Source: Pseudoalteromonas fuliginea (lineage in GTDB: Bacteria > Pseudomonadota > Gammaproteobacteria > Enterobacterales > Alteromonadaceae). Taken from it: 64,000 bases of DNA. Below the pieces are notes generated by a model that was given only the letters and a program-made list of their open reading frames with translations, searched no databases and was not told the origin of the DNA. The stretch covers positions 124,001-188,000 of the forward strand of contig NZ_JJNZ01000008.1 of assembly GCF_000690055.1 (NCBI RefSeq), read 5' to 3'. Positions 10,071-19,900 of the stretch are shown here, in pieces. The number at the start of each line of letters is the position of its first letter. Within the stretch, counting starts at the first letter, position 1. The position numbers and the translations under genes were made by a program.

Positions 10071-10670
10071 ATGATACTAAACCATCTTTGGGGAATCTAT
10101 GCTCATCCCCTAGAAGAGTGGCAAACAATCGATAACCGCCACGAAAGTTTAACCTACAGCTTGTCACATATTTTATTAATTGCTCTGTTCCCCTCAATAA
10201 TGGGCTACTACTCGTCTGTTTATTTAGGATGGAGTATAGGCGCAGGTGATGCGGTATTTTTAACACACGATAGTGCACTGCTAATTGCAGGCGCGATGTA
10301 TTTTGCTTTAATAGCGGGCGTATTCGCATTGGCGTATTTAGCCCATTGGATGGCGGTTACATTTGGCTCTAAGCCTACATTTACACAAACACTTGAACTT
10401 GCAGCATACACTGCAACTCCAGTGTTTATGTCGGCACTCGCCGCTTTTTGGCCTGTACTTTGGTTTGTAGTGTGTGTTGGAATTATTGCACTGGCTTACT
10501 CGGTTTATTTACTCTACACCGGCGTACCAATACTTATGCATATCCCAGAAGAGCGTGGCTTTATTTACGCCAGCTCGGTAGTAACGTGTGGATTAATATT
10601 ACTGGTTATTATTTTAGCTGTAACAGCTATGCTTTGGACAAATGGGATTGTTAGTCCAATGTTTACTTAA
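10071..10670 (+). CDS. Yip1 family inner-membrane protein (YohC-like)
   Basis: A 199-residue integral membrane protein of the YIP1/DUF1282 type, similar in layout to E. coli YohC. It starts MILNHLWGIYAHPLEEW, the usual cytoplasmic N-terminal motif, followed by about five hydrophobic segments (around residues 29-50, 68-93, 110-150 and 165-190). The family has no established biochemical role in bacteria. The ATG at 10071 follows ATGGAGTAAATACT, with GGAG as ribosome-binding site. It is a single-gene unit that ends at a bidirectional terminator shared with purF. Confidence 0.85.
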   Translation: MILNHLWGIYAHPLEEWQTIDNRHESLTYSLSHILLIALFPSIMGYYSSVYLGWSIGAGDAVFLTHDSALLIAGAMYFALIAGVFALAYLAHWMAVTFGSKPTFTQTLELAAYTATPVFMSALAAFWPVLWFVVCVGIIALAYSVYLLYTGVPILMHIPEERGFIYASSVVTCGLILLVIILAVTAMLWTNGIVSPMFT

Positions 10671-10728
10671 TAAAGTTTACCTAATAGAGAGTCGTGTTTG
10701 ATAGAAATGTTCCCTTTCTTTCCTTCGC

Positions 10729-10757
10729 AAAAAAGGAGCTAATTAGCTCCTTTTTTT
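10729..10757. terminator. Bidirectional terminator between the Yip1-family gene and purF
   Basis: The perfect stem AAGGAGCTAA/TTAGCTCCTT is flanked by an A-run and a T-run. It serves the converging plus and minus transcripts. Confidence 0.93.
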
Positions 10758-10786
10758 ATGTGTAACGACTTTTTATTAACTAACTG

Positions 10787-12313
10787 TTAATCAGCTTCGT
10801 TTTCGTCTTGGTTGTGTATCTCTAAACCTGAAGACATTGCACTTTCGCGGGTGCTTTTTGCAGAATCGTTACGTAGCTTATCAATACGATTTAAATAGTT
10901 TTGATCAATATCGCCTGTAATATATTGGCCATCAAATACTGACGTTTCAAACTTAGTAATTTCAGGGTTTTCTTGGCTAACCGCAGCAATTAAATCTTTT
11001 AGCGATTGAAAGATTAAACCGTCAGAACCAATACTTGCATTAATATCTTCTACTTCACGTCCGTGAGCAATAAGCTCAGCTGCTGAAGGCATATCAATAC
11101 CGTACACATTAGGGAAGCGTATTTCAGGCGCTGCTGATGCAAAGTAAACGTTTTTAGCGCCAGACTCTCGGGCCATTTCAACAATTTGTGCTGATGTTGT
11201 ACCACGCACAATTGAGTCATCAACCAATAATACGTTTTTACCTTTAAACTCACGATCAATTGCATTTAGCTTTTGACGTACTGACTTTTTACGCATCTCT
11301 TGACCAGGCATGATAAACGTACGACCAATATAACGGTTTTTAACAAAGCCTTGGCGGTATGGTAAATCAAGCACACGTGCGATTTCCAGTGCTACATCAC
11401 ATGACGTTTCTGGGATTGGGATAACGACATCAATATCTTTGTCAGCCCATTCACGTGCAATTTTTTCGCCTAGTTTAGTCCCCATGTTTACGCGTGTTGC
11501 ATACACAGACATACGGTCTATTGTTGAATCAGGACGTGCAAAATAAACGAATTCAAAAATACATGGCGAGTAAGATGCCTTATCAGCACAACTAAGCGAA
11601 TGAAATTCACCTTCTTCTGTAACATATATAGCTTCGCCAGGCGCAACATCACGAATAAACTCAAAGCCATCAGGCTTTAACGCAACGCTCTCTGAGGCAA
11701 ACATGTATTCCGTACCCTTTTCGGTTTCACGTTTACCAAATACAAGTGGGCGAATACCATTGGGGTCGCGAAAAGCAACAATACCGTGACCGATGATCAT
11801 AGCAATTGTTGCATAACCACCGCTTACTTTATTATTTACTTCGGTTACCGCAGTAAAAATATCTTCAGGGTCTAAATGCAACTTATCAGATTTGCTTAAT
11901 TCATGTGCCATAACATTAAGTAAAATTTCAGAGTCTGATGTTGTATTAACATGACGACGTGCTTCTGAGAATAACTGCTCTTTTAAAATTTCTGCATTAG
12001 TAAGGTTACCATTATGGGCAAGCGCTATACCAAACGGTGAGTTAACATAAAAAGGCTGTGCTTCAGATGAACTTGAAGATCCTGCGGTAGGATAACGCAC
12101 ATGACCAAGACCAATTGTACCTTGTAGTCGTTTCATATGACGAGTGTGAAAGGCATCTTTCACTAAGCCATTTGCTTTGCGTAAGCTAAACGTATTATTC
12201 TCAATGGTAATGATACCCGCGGCATCTTGACCACGGTGCTGCAAAACAGTTAAGCCATCATAAATCGCCTGGTTAACAGGAGATGTTCCGACTATTCCAA
12301 CGATACCACACAT
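10787..12313 (-). CDS. purF: Amidophosphoribosyltransferase
   Basis: PurF makes 5-phosphoribosylamine from PRPP and glutamine, the first committed step of purine synthesis. The 508 residues match E. coli PurF (505). The N-terminal glutaminase nucleophile is Cys2 (MCGIVGIVG), exposed after removal of Met1. LQHRGQD and the AHNGNLTN block are intact. The PRPP-binding loop [14 protein letters not shown] is at residues 361-374. It lies 18 bp after cvpA, the conserved cvpA-purF operon. I did not see a convincing PurR palindrome upstream of cvpA. Confidence 0.98.
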   Translation of the reverse strand: MCGIVGIVGTSPVNQAIYDGLTVLQHRGQDAAGIITIENNTFSLRKANGLVKDAFHTRHMKRLQGTIGLGHVRYPTAGSSSSSEAQPFYVNSPFGIALAHNGNLTNAEILKEQLFSEARRHVNTTSDSEILLNVMAHELSKSDKLHLDPEDIFTAVTEVNNKVSGGYATIAMIIGHGIVAFRDPNGIRPLVFGKRETEKGTEYMFASESVALKPDGFEFIRDVAPGEAIYVTEEGEFHSLSCADKASYSPCIFEFVYFARPDSTIDRMSVYATRVNMGTKLGEKIAREWADKDIDVVIPIPETSCDVALEIARVLDLPYRQGFVKNRYIGRTFIMPGQEMRKKSVRQKLNAIDREFKGKNVLLVDDSIVRGTTSAQIVEMARESGAKNVYFASAAPEIRFPNVYGIDMPSAAELIAHGREVEDINASIGSDGLIFQSLKDLIAAVSQENPEITKFETSVFDGQYITGDIDQNYLNRIDKLRNDSAKSTRESAMSSGLEIHNQDENEAD

Positions 12314-12331
12314 GTAATTTATCCTCGCCGA

Positions 12332-12826
12332 TTAACGGTTTACTGAATTTAAAAAGCTCGAGTTGTTTTCTAGGTACGAAAAGAACCATTCAACAACAAA
12401 GCCAAATTCTGGAATCAAAATAGAATTGCCCCACCAGTGCGTATTGGGTGCACCAGTAAAAGCATCAAGAAAGAAGAGTAACGCGCTCACGACCAACACG
12501 CCTCGTAGAGCACCAAACACTATGCCAAAAACACGGTCGGTACCCGATAAACCAGTACGATGTACAAGCTCACCTAAAATATAGTTTAGTAAACCGCCTA
12601 ACAGTAGCGTCGCAAAGAATAATATGGCTATGGCCGCAGCATTTCTTAAAAGGGGTTCAGAAATGGTTGTTAGGAAGGAAGCTAAATATTGGTAAAACAA
12701 GCTAGAGATGATAAAGGCGCCAGCCCATACCGCTAATGACATTGCTTCTTTTACAAAGCCGCGTATTAAACCGATGATGGTAGACAGTGCAATGATGCCA
12801 ATAATGGCGTAATCAACCCAGATCAT
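12332..12826 (-). CDS. cvpA: CvpA family inner-membrane protein
   Basis: CvpA is a small multispanning membrane protein required for colicin V production in E. coli and linked to envelope robustness; its molecular function is unsettled. The protein has 164 residues when started at the ATG at 12826 ([14 protein letters not shown]), which aligns with E. coli MVWIDYAIIAVI. An upstream TTG would add three residues and is less likely. Four hydrophobic segments are visible at about 4-22, 27-48, 60-85 and 98-118. It is the first gene of the cvpA-purF operon. Confidence 0.95.
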   Translation of the reverse strand: MIWVDYAIIGIIALSTIIGLIRGFVKEAMSLAVWAGAFIISSLFYQYLASFLTTISEPLLRNAAAIAILFFATLLLGGLLNYILGELVHRTGLSGTDRVFGIVFGALRGVLVVSALLFFLDAFTGAPNTHWWGNSILIPEFGFVVEWFFSYLENNSSFLNSVNR

Positions 12827-12988
12827 AAGAACCAATTAGTCGCTAATTTGGGGCGCATTCTATACCCAAACATCGTTAGTATGCAAGTTTAAACGGGAGA
12901 ATACTGGGTTGTAGTCAATACAAAAAATTAACATTTTAGAATGGGTATTGCGGGCGAGTGATAATCATAAAAACAAATATTAATAAAT

Positions 12989-13017
12989 AAAAAAGGCTTG
13001 TTATACAAGCCTTTTTT
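12989..13017. terminator. Terminator after dedD
   Basis: The stem AAAAGGCTTG/CAAGCCTTTT with loop TTATA and T/A-runs on both sides lies four bases beyond the dedD stop codon. It separates the accD-folC-dedD unit from cvpA-purF. Confidence 0.9.
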
Positions 13018-13021
13018 ATAA

Positions 13022-13663
13022 TTATTTTGTTACTTCGTATTGCGTAACTTTACCATTTAATTTAGTAAGCTTTTTAAGCTGGGGGAGCTGCTTTTGTAAT
13101 TCACTTTTATCAAGTGAAGGGCCAACAAATACTTTGGTTAATGTCCCATTTGGGGTTTTAATCGGTTTAGTAAACGTTTTAAACCCTTCAACCTTTAGTT
13201 TAGCTTGTAATGCTTTTACGTTTGCAACATGTGAAAAACTACCTAATTGAATAACATAAGCCATACTCGTTAGGTTTTCATCACTTTTACGCGGTGCGAT
13301 CGGTTTTGGTTTAGCTTGAACAGGAGTCGTTGGTTTTGCTTTAGGCTCTATGCTTGCTTCAACGACTTTATCCTCTACAGCATAATCACTTTCCACTATT
13401 GCATTTTGCTGCTCAAAAGCCTCATCATCAGCTTGAATATCTTCGATTTCATCTTGCTTTAGTGGCTCTGCGTTAGCAACATTTTCATCAATTGACTCTT
13501 GAAGATCGATTGTTTTGAACTCAGGGCGATCAGGAATCGCTTTAAAGCCTTCTTTATAATGCACTTTTTCGCCATCGAGTATATTAGGGATAAACACAAT
13601 TGCTGCGATCACCACTATACTTGTTCCGACTAAGCGATTAATAAAACTTGAGTTCACCGACAT
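13022..13663 (-). CDS. dedD: SPOR domain cell-division protein, DedD type
   Basis: DedD-type proteins are inner-membrane proteins with a periplasmic SPOR domain that binds denuded glycans at the septum and supports constriction. The 213 residues show a short cytoplasmic start, one membrane segment at about 12-30 (LVGTSIVVIAAIVFIPNIL), an acidic Pro/Lys/Ala-rich linker (about 35-130) and a C-terminal SPOR domain (about 132-210, with YVIQLGSFSHVANVKAL and VFVGP). It starts five bases after the folC stop codon and ends at a strong terminator. The assignment to DedD rather than another SPOR protein follows from the conserved accD-folC-dedD-cvpA-purF order. Confidence 0.92.
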   Translation of the reverse strand: MSVNSSFINRLVGTSIVVIAAIVFIPNILDGEKVHYKEGFKAIPDRPEFKTIDLQESIDENVANAEPLKQDEIEDIQADDEAFEQQNAIVESDYAVEDKVVEASIEPKAKPTTPVQAKPKPIAPRKSDENLTSMAYVIQLGSFSHVANVKALQAKLKVEGFKTFTKPIKTPNGTLTKVFVGPSLDKSELQKQLPQLKKLTKLNGKVTQYEVTK

Positions 13664-13668
13664 CCTCT

Positions 13669-14934
13669 CTATTTTTTAAAGTAATTAATAGCGCCGGCCA
13701 CAGTAAAAAAAGAACCAAATACAATCAACATAGTCTCACGTTGTTGTTTTGGTAAAATTACACTTAGTGCCTGTGCCACACTATCATAGCTATTGATAGT
13801 ATTATGATGAGACAATTCCTGCAGTGCATTTTGTAAATTACTTGCAGTGTCGCCTCGCGGGCTACTTAAGCTCGCTAACGACCACTCATCGACCAGGTTG
13901 CTTACTTCTTTAAGTACACCGACTTTGTCTTTATCAGCAAGCATAGCGACTAATGCATGAATTTTAAAGCCTTTATCTTTATAGCTTGATAACTTATTGG
14001 CTAAATAACGCGCCGACTCAGGGTTATGTGCCACATCTGTAAAGACTAAAGGCTCAGTACTTAACTGCTGAAACCGCCCTTCTACAACTAAATTAGCTAG
14101 GCAATCTCTTATTATCTGCACACTAGGTAATAAGTTTAAAACACTTAGCGCAGTTAGCGCAGTGGCTGCATTTTGACACGGTATTGCTGGCTTATCTATT
14201 TCAAGATTATGCTGTTTATATTGCCAATTAAAGCTCTCAGCATTTTCTTTGAAAATAAAGTCACTGCCCGACAACGTCATATTGGCATTAATTTCCTTGC
14301 CATAATCAGTCATTGTATGAGGAATATTTAAATCCCCGATAATAGCGGGCGTGTTTTCACGAAAAATACCGGCTTTATCATAAGCCACTAACTCACGGGT
14401 ATCACCTAAATACTCTTTATGGTCTAAGTCTATAGTGGTAATCACACTTGCATACGGCGTTACTATATTTGTAGCGTCAAAGCGCCCACCTAAACCAACC
14501 TCAAGTAATACATAATCGACGTTACAGCGTTTAAAAATTGCCAATGCCCCCAAAGTACCATATTCAAAATAAGTCAGAGGAGTGTCTTTACGGCCTTGCT
14601 CAAGCTGGTGAAAAGCATCTATATGAAATTGGTCTGCCAATTCTTCCCCATTAACTCGTACACGCTCGTTATAACGAATTAAATGTGGAGATGCGTAAGT
14701 ACCCACGCTAAAACCTTGCGCTAGTAATAGCAACTCTAAGCAACGTGCAGTGGTGCCCTTACCGTTTGTACCGGCAATAAGAATAATTTTACTTGGAGTG
14801 TTTAAAAGGCCAATATTGTTGGCAACATTAGCAACTCGTTCTAAGCCCATTGCAATGTTAGCAGGGTGAACACTTTCTAAATAAAAAAGCCAATCATCAA
14901 GGCTTGATGATTGGCTAGGAATTGTTTTTGTCAT
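13669..14934 (-). CDS. folC: Bifunctional folylpolyglutamate synthase/dihydrofolate synthase
   Basis: FolC adds glutamate to dihydropteroate and then to folates, using ATP, in the cytoplasm. The 421 residues match E. coli FolC (422). The P-loop GTNGKGTT is at residues 55-62, preceded by the Mur-ligase-like start in which LERV corresponds to the family pattern LxRV. The YASPHLIRYNERVRVNG block and the C-terminal VFTDVAHNPES motif are intact. It follows accD by 25 bp and precedes dedD by five, so the three genes form one transcription unit. Confidence 0.97.
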   Translation of the reverse strand: MTKTIPSQSSSLDDWLFYLESVHPANIAMGLERVANVANNIGLLNTPSKIILIAGTNGKGTTARCLELLLLAQGFSVGTYASPHLIRYNERVRVNGEELADQFHIDAFHQLEQGRKDTPLTYFEYGTLGALAIFKRCNVDYVLLEVGLGGRFDATNIVTPYASVITTIDLDHKEYLGDTRELVAYDKAGIFRENTPAIIGDLNIPHTMTDYGKEINANMTLSGSDFIFKENAESFNWQYKQHNLEIDKPAIPCQNAATALTALSVLNLLPSVQIIRDCLANLVVEGRFQQLSTEPLVFTDVAHNPESARYLANKLSSYKDKGFKIHALVAMLADKDKVGVLKEVSNLVDEWSLASLSSPRGDTASNLQNALQELSHHNTINSYDSVAQALSVILPKQQRETMLIVFGSFFTVAGAINYFKK

Positions 14935-14959
14935 AGCGTGTAATCAGTAAAGCTGAAAT

Positions 14960-15835
14960 TTACGCTACTCTATGCTCTTGTTCCGTAGAAGGCAAGTTCA
15001 TAAATTTAGCTAAAATGCGTGCAAGGGTATCGCGCATTTCACGGCGGTCAATAATCATGTCAATTGCACCGTGTTCAAGCAAAAATTCACTACGCTGAAA
15101 ACCTTCAGGTAATGTTTCGCGAACAGTTTGCTCAATAACACGAGGACCTGCAAAACCAATTAACGCTTTAGGTTCTGCAACGTTAATATCGCCCAGCATA
15201 GCAAGTGATGCAGATACACCACCCATTGTTGGGTCAGTCATTACTGAAATAAACGGAAGGCCTTTTTCAGTCATTTTTGCAAGCGCAGCACTTGTTTTAG
15301 CCATTTGCATAAGCGACATAAGCGCTTCTTGCATACGTGCTCCGCCTGATGCAGAAAAACAGATAAGCGGCATATTGTGCTCTAAACATTGATCAACTGC
15401 ATCAACAAAACGAGCACCAACAACCGAAGCCATTGAACCACCCATAAATGAGAACTCAAATGCTACCGCTGCCACTGGAATACCTTTTAATCGGCCTTTC
15501 ATCGCCACAAGTGCATCTTTTTCACCACTTGCTTTTTGGGCTGCACTGATACGGTCAGAGTACTTTTTAGAATCTTTAAACTTAAGAATATCTTTAGGCT
15601 CATGTTGTGTACCAAGCTCTTGACGATCACCTTCATCTAAAAAGTGCTCTAGGCGCTTACGGCCACTAACACGCATGTGGTGGTCACACTTAGGACATAC
15701 GTTTAATGACTTTTCTAATTCAGCTTTATATAAAATTGAATCACACGATGTACACTTAGCCCAAACACCTTCTGGGATTTCTTTACGACCTGATGATTTT
15801 GTCGTTTTAGGTAAGATTTTTTCTAGCCAACTCAT
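14960..15835 (-). CDS. accD: Acetyl-CoA carboxylase carboxyltransferase subunit beta
   Basis: AccD forms, with AccA, the carboxyltransferase half of acetyl-CoA carboxylase, which makes malonyl-CoA for fatty-acid synthesis. The protein has 291 residues. A four-cysteine zinc ribbon is at Cys28, Cys31, Cys47 and Cys50. The carboxyltransferase signature [19 protein letters not shown] and [12 protein letters not shown] are intact. I chose the ATG at 15835 ([10 protein letters not shown]) because it matches the family and has AAGAGAG upstream; a longer in-frame start at 15883 lacks support. First gene of accD-folC-dedD. Confidence 0.97.
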   Translation of the reverse strand: MSWLEKILPKTTKSSGRKEIPEGVWAKCTSCDSILYKAELEKSLNVCPKCDHHMRVSGRKRLEHFLDEGDRQELGTQHEPKDILKFKDSKKYSDRISAAQKASGEKDALVAMKGRLKGIPVAAVAFEFSFMGGSMASVVGARFVDAVDQCLEHNMPLICFSASGGARMQEALMSLMQMAKTSAALAKMTEKGLPFISVMTDPTMGGVSASLAMLGDINVAEPKALIGFAGPRVIEQTVRETLPEGFQRSEFLLEHGAIDMIIDRREMRDTLARILAKFMNLPSTEQEHRVA

Positions 15836-15954
15836 TTGCAACTCTCTTAATACTGTTCTGTGTCGCGAGCCTGCTAATAGCAATTAGCAGACAAATTTTT
15901 TCAATTAAAACATGAATTACACTAACGCGGTATAAAAAACTGGTCTTAGTAGTT

Positions 15955-15977
15955 AAAAGTGCTCATAAAAAGCACTT
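15955..15977 (-). terminator. Probable terminator after truA
   Basis: On the minus strand, 14 bp past the truA stop, the stem AAGTGCT/AGCACTT with loop TTTTATG is followed by TTAACTACT. The T-tract is short, so termination may be partial before accD. Confidence 0.55.
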
Positions 15978-15990
15978 ATACTAACCTTAA

Positions 15991-16785
15991 TTAAACATCT
16001 ATATCCGGCAAAAATAAAGGGCCTAAAGGTGTTTGAGGAATATCAAATTGCTCAGGGTAGTCAACATCCACTAAATACAAACCAGCAGCCTTAGCGGTAG
16101 CACTGGCCTTTGCGCGTTCTTTACAATCAAGTAGCTCTTTTATCCATATAGGTTGGTGTTTATGTAAACCAACATCCATTAAACTGCCTGTGATATTACG
16201 CACCATGTGATGTAAAAACGCATTCGCTTTAATATCAATAATAACGTAAGTACCTTGGCGACGTACCGATAAATGATGAATTGTTCTTGTCGGTGTATTC
16301 GCTTGACAATGAATGGCCCTAAAAGAAGTAAAGTCATGTTTGCCAATTAAATACTGACACGCTTCCTGCATTTTGGTTTCATCTAGTTGATGATGGAAAT
16401 GCGTAACGCCTTCATTTAGTACAGCTCCTCGCAAAGGCGAGTTATAAATAATATAACGATAACGACGTGCTGTAGCACTAAAACGAGCGTGAAAATCATC
16501 TGCAACGGGTTGAGCAAAACGAATAGCAATATCTTTAGGCATTAAAGTATTCATACCTAGTGTAAATGCAACCATATCGCGATCGGCCTCAGTGTCAAAG
16601 TGTATTACTTGGCCTGTACCGTGTACACCCGCATCTGTACGACCTGCACATATAACTTCAACTGGATGATTACAAATGCGCGACAGCGCCTTTTCTACTT
16701 CTTGCTGTACGCTATTTACATGAGATTGACGTTGCCAACCACTATAACGTGCGCCGTTGTATTCAACTCCAAGTGCTACTCGCAT
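15991..16785 (-). CDS. truA: tRNA pseudouridine(38-40) synthase
   Basis: TruA isomerises uridines 38-40 in the anticodon arm of many tRNAs. The 264 residues match the family. The catalytic aspartate is Asp51 in [14 protein letters not shown], and the N-terminal [15 protein letters not shown] block is intact. The C-terminal [17 protein letters not shown] motif is also present. It lies between fimV and accD as in many gammaproteobacteria and is separated from fimV by a terminator. Confidence 0.98.
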   Translation of the reverse strand: MRVALGVEYNGARYSGWQRQSHVNSVQQEVEKALSRICNHPVEVICAGRTDAGVHGTGQVIHFDTEADRDMVAFTLGMNTLMPKDIAIRFAQPVADDFHARFSATARRYRYIIYNSPLRGAVLNEGVTHFHHQLDETKMQEACQYLIGKHDFTSFRAIHCQANTPTRTIHHLSVRRQGTYVIIDIKANAFLHHMVRNITGSLMDVGLHKHQPIWIKELLDCKERAKASATAKAAGLYLVDVDYPEQFDIPQTPLGPLFLPDIDV

Positions 16786-16880
16786 AATTACTGCTTTACC
16801 TACTGTGCTAATGAACGAGGCATTTTATGCTATCTAACGATGCAATAAAAGGAGACCTGTCGTAATCAAACCAATACACA

Positions 16881-16917
16881 TAAAAAAACCCGTATTTAGC
16901 TAAGCCAGATACGGGTT
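16881..16917 (-). terminator. Terminator after fimV
   Basis: On the minus strand the stem AACCCGTAT/ATACGGGTT is followed by seven T residues, 17 bp past the fimV stop codon. Confidence 0.88.
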
Positions 16918-16933
16918 CTTATAAACATTTTAA

Positions 16934-19900
16934 TTATTTTAGTTTAGCTTTTAAACTAAGCGCCTCTTCTTGAACTTCTTCAGGACCTTTGTTAATAACA
17001 TCCTCAATGACTTTAAGCGCAGAATCAAAATCATCAATTTCAATATAAGCACGCGCTAAATCTAATTTAGCTGAGTAGCCACCACTTTCAGCATCAACAT
17101 CCGTCGGGTTATCACCGGCAAGTAACGCGTCAAATTCACTCAAGCCAACATCCATATTAACGTCGTTGTAAGGTTCGTGTTCAATTTCTGCGTCGTCACT
17201 TTCTTCTAATAATGAATCAATATCTACAAATTCATCATTATCAAGTAGCTCAACATTGTTACTTTGGACAAGCGGTTCTTCAACAACTAACGCCTCATCA
17301 ACTCCTAAGTCTTCTTTTAGCAAACTGTCAAAATCAACGTCAAACTCACTACTATCTTCAACACTTAATTCTTCTGGTTCAGCTAATTCGTTAAGTAATG
17401 AATCAAAATCAGTTTCCGTTAGCTCAGCCATAAACTCATCATCAAGCTCATCATCTGATGCTATATCACTGCTATTAAATAACTCAGTTCGGGTTATTTC
17501 AGCTTCACGATCGGCATTCGTTTGCTCACCAGCGAGCTCATTAGAAAGCGCTTCATCTGGGTTTTCCGAAATCATAGTTTCAGAGCCTGCGGTGCTTTCT
17601 AATTCAGCATCAAGTTCCGTAAAATCATTATCAAGTAACAGCTCGTTGTCAAAATCATCATCCAAGTTATTTAAATCGTTTCCAGCTGAGAGCGCATTCA
17701 TTAAGTCTTGTTCGGTTTGACTCGGTAATGAATGTGTTGGTTCGTCATCTAAATTTACCGATAATTCATCGTTATCCTCTACATTAAGAGCTTCATCTAT
17801 TTCAGCGTTTGAATTATTTTGTGGCTCAGCATCAATTGCTAAATCTGTATCAAACTGTGCAGAATCATTATCGAGTAATAATTCGTCGTCCGGCTCTGTA
17901 GGTTGAGTTTCTTCAAGCTCAGGAGTTTCAGGTTCGTTAACCGAAATATCAGCATCTGAATTTACCGATAACTCATCGTTACCCTCTACATTAAGAGCTT
18001 CATCTATTTCAGCGTTTGAATTATTTTGTGGCTCAGCATCAATTGCTAAATCTGTATCAAGCTGAGCAGAATCATTATCGAGTAATAATTCGTCGTCCGG
18101 CTCTGTAGGTTGAGTTTCTTCAAGCTCGGGAGTTTCAGATTCATTAACCGTAATAGCATCATCTAAGTTTATCGGTAATTCATCGCTATCTTCTACATTA
18201 AGAGTTTCATCTATTTCAGCGCTTGAATTATTTTGTGGCTCAGCATCAATTGCTAAATCTGTATCAAGCTGAGCAGAATCATTATCGAGTAATAATTCGT
18301 CGTCAGGCTCTAAAGGTTGAGTTTCTTCAAGCTCGGGAGTTTCAGATTCATTAACCGTAATAGCATCATCTAAATTTATCGGTAATTCATCGCTATCTGT
18401 ATCAAGCTCAGTAAAATCATTATCAAGTAACAATTCGTCGTCAGGCTCTAAAGGTTGAGTTTTTTCAAGCTCTGGAATTTCAGATTCATTAACCGTAATA
18501 TCATCATCTAAGCTTATCGGTAATTCATCGTTATCGAATTCGTTAAGATTTTCATCTATTTGACTGTTTTGTAGTTCAGCATCAATTGCTAGATCTTTAT
18601 CAAGTTCAGTAAAGTCATTATCGAGTAACAGCTCATCGTCTAAATCATCCTCGAGGCTATCTAAATCGCTTCCTTGCGCAAGTGCACTCGCTAAATCTTG
18701 TTCAGTTTGACTTGCTATAACTTGTTTAGTCTCAGATTTTAAATCAATATCTTGTGTAGACTCAACATCTTGTTCATCAGTAGCACCTGAGTAAGGTTCG
18801 TCTATATCTAATTCAGTATATTCGTCTGAATTTTCATCACTCACTACCATATTGGTATCTGAATGTTCAGGTAATCGATTTGTGCTTGCATCATCTGCTA
18901 ATGGATCATCACCTAAATCAATTTCAACTTCTTCAATATCATTATCTAAATCTTCTAAAGACCACTCTGGCGTTTCAATATAATCATCTTCTACTTGCTG
19001 TAACTCATTTAAGAGTTCATCAACACTTTTTAGTTCGTCATCATTGTATTCTTCTAGTGCATCTTCTGGATCAAGTAAGGTCTCTGAAGTATCTGAAAAA
19101 TCATCTAGGTCTGCCGCAAGTTCAGGCTCTTCTGCAAGTTCAGGCTCATCTTCAAGTTCAGGTTCTTCTAAAAGCGCAGGCTCTTCTTCAAGTTCAGGCT
19201 CTTCTAAAAGCGCTGGCTCTTCTAAAAGCGCTGGCTCTTCTTCAAGTTCAGGCTCTTCTTCAAGTTCAGGCTCTTCTTCAAGTTCAGGCTCTTCTGCAAG
19301 TTCAGGCTCTTGTTCAAGTTCAGGTTCTTCTACAAGTTCAGGTTCTTCTACAAGTTCAGGCTCTTCTACAAGTTCAGGTTCTTCTAAAAGCGCCGGCTCT
19401 TCTTCAAGTTCAGGTTCTTCTAAAAGCGCCGGCTCTTCTTCAAGTTCAGGTTCTTCTACAAGTTCAGGCTCTCCTGCAAGTTCAGGCTCTTCTACAAGTT
19501 CAGGCTCTTCTGCAAGCTCAGGCTCTTCTTCAAGTTCAGGCTCTTGTTCAAGTTCAGGCTCTTGTTCAAGTTCAGGCTCTTCTGCAAGTTCAGGCTCTTC
19601 TTCAAGTTCAGGCTCTTCTTTAAGTTCAGGCTCTTGTTCAAGTTCAGGCTCTTCTGCAAGCTCAGGCTCTTCTTCAAGTTCAGGCTCTTCTACAAGTTCA
19701 GGCTCTTCAATTAATGTAGATGCTAGAGACTCTACATCAGCAACATTTAATTCTTCCTGCGCTTCGGCTAAATCATCGGCAGAATCGGCTAATGCCACAT
19801 TAATATCAGAGTCACGCTTTTCAGTCTCAGCTTCTTCATCTGCGGATTCATCTGCGGATTCATCAATTAAACTATCAATACCATCTAAATCAAAATCATC

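Noticed and set aside
12827..12988. PurR operator upstream of cvpA-purF
   Set aside because: A partial ATGCAAGTTT match is present but lacks the second half of the palindrome.
19112..19708. Possible CRISPR-like array
   Set aside because: The units are contiguous 18-bp coding repeats with no unique spacers and no cas genes nearby.
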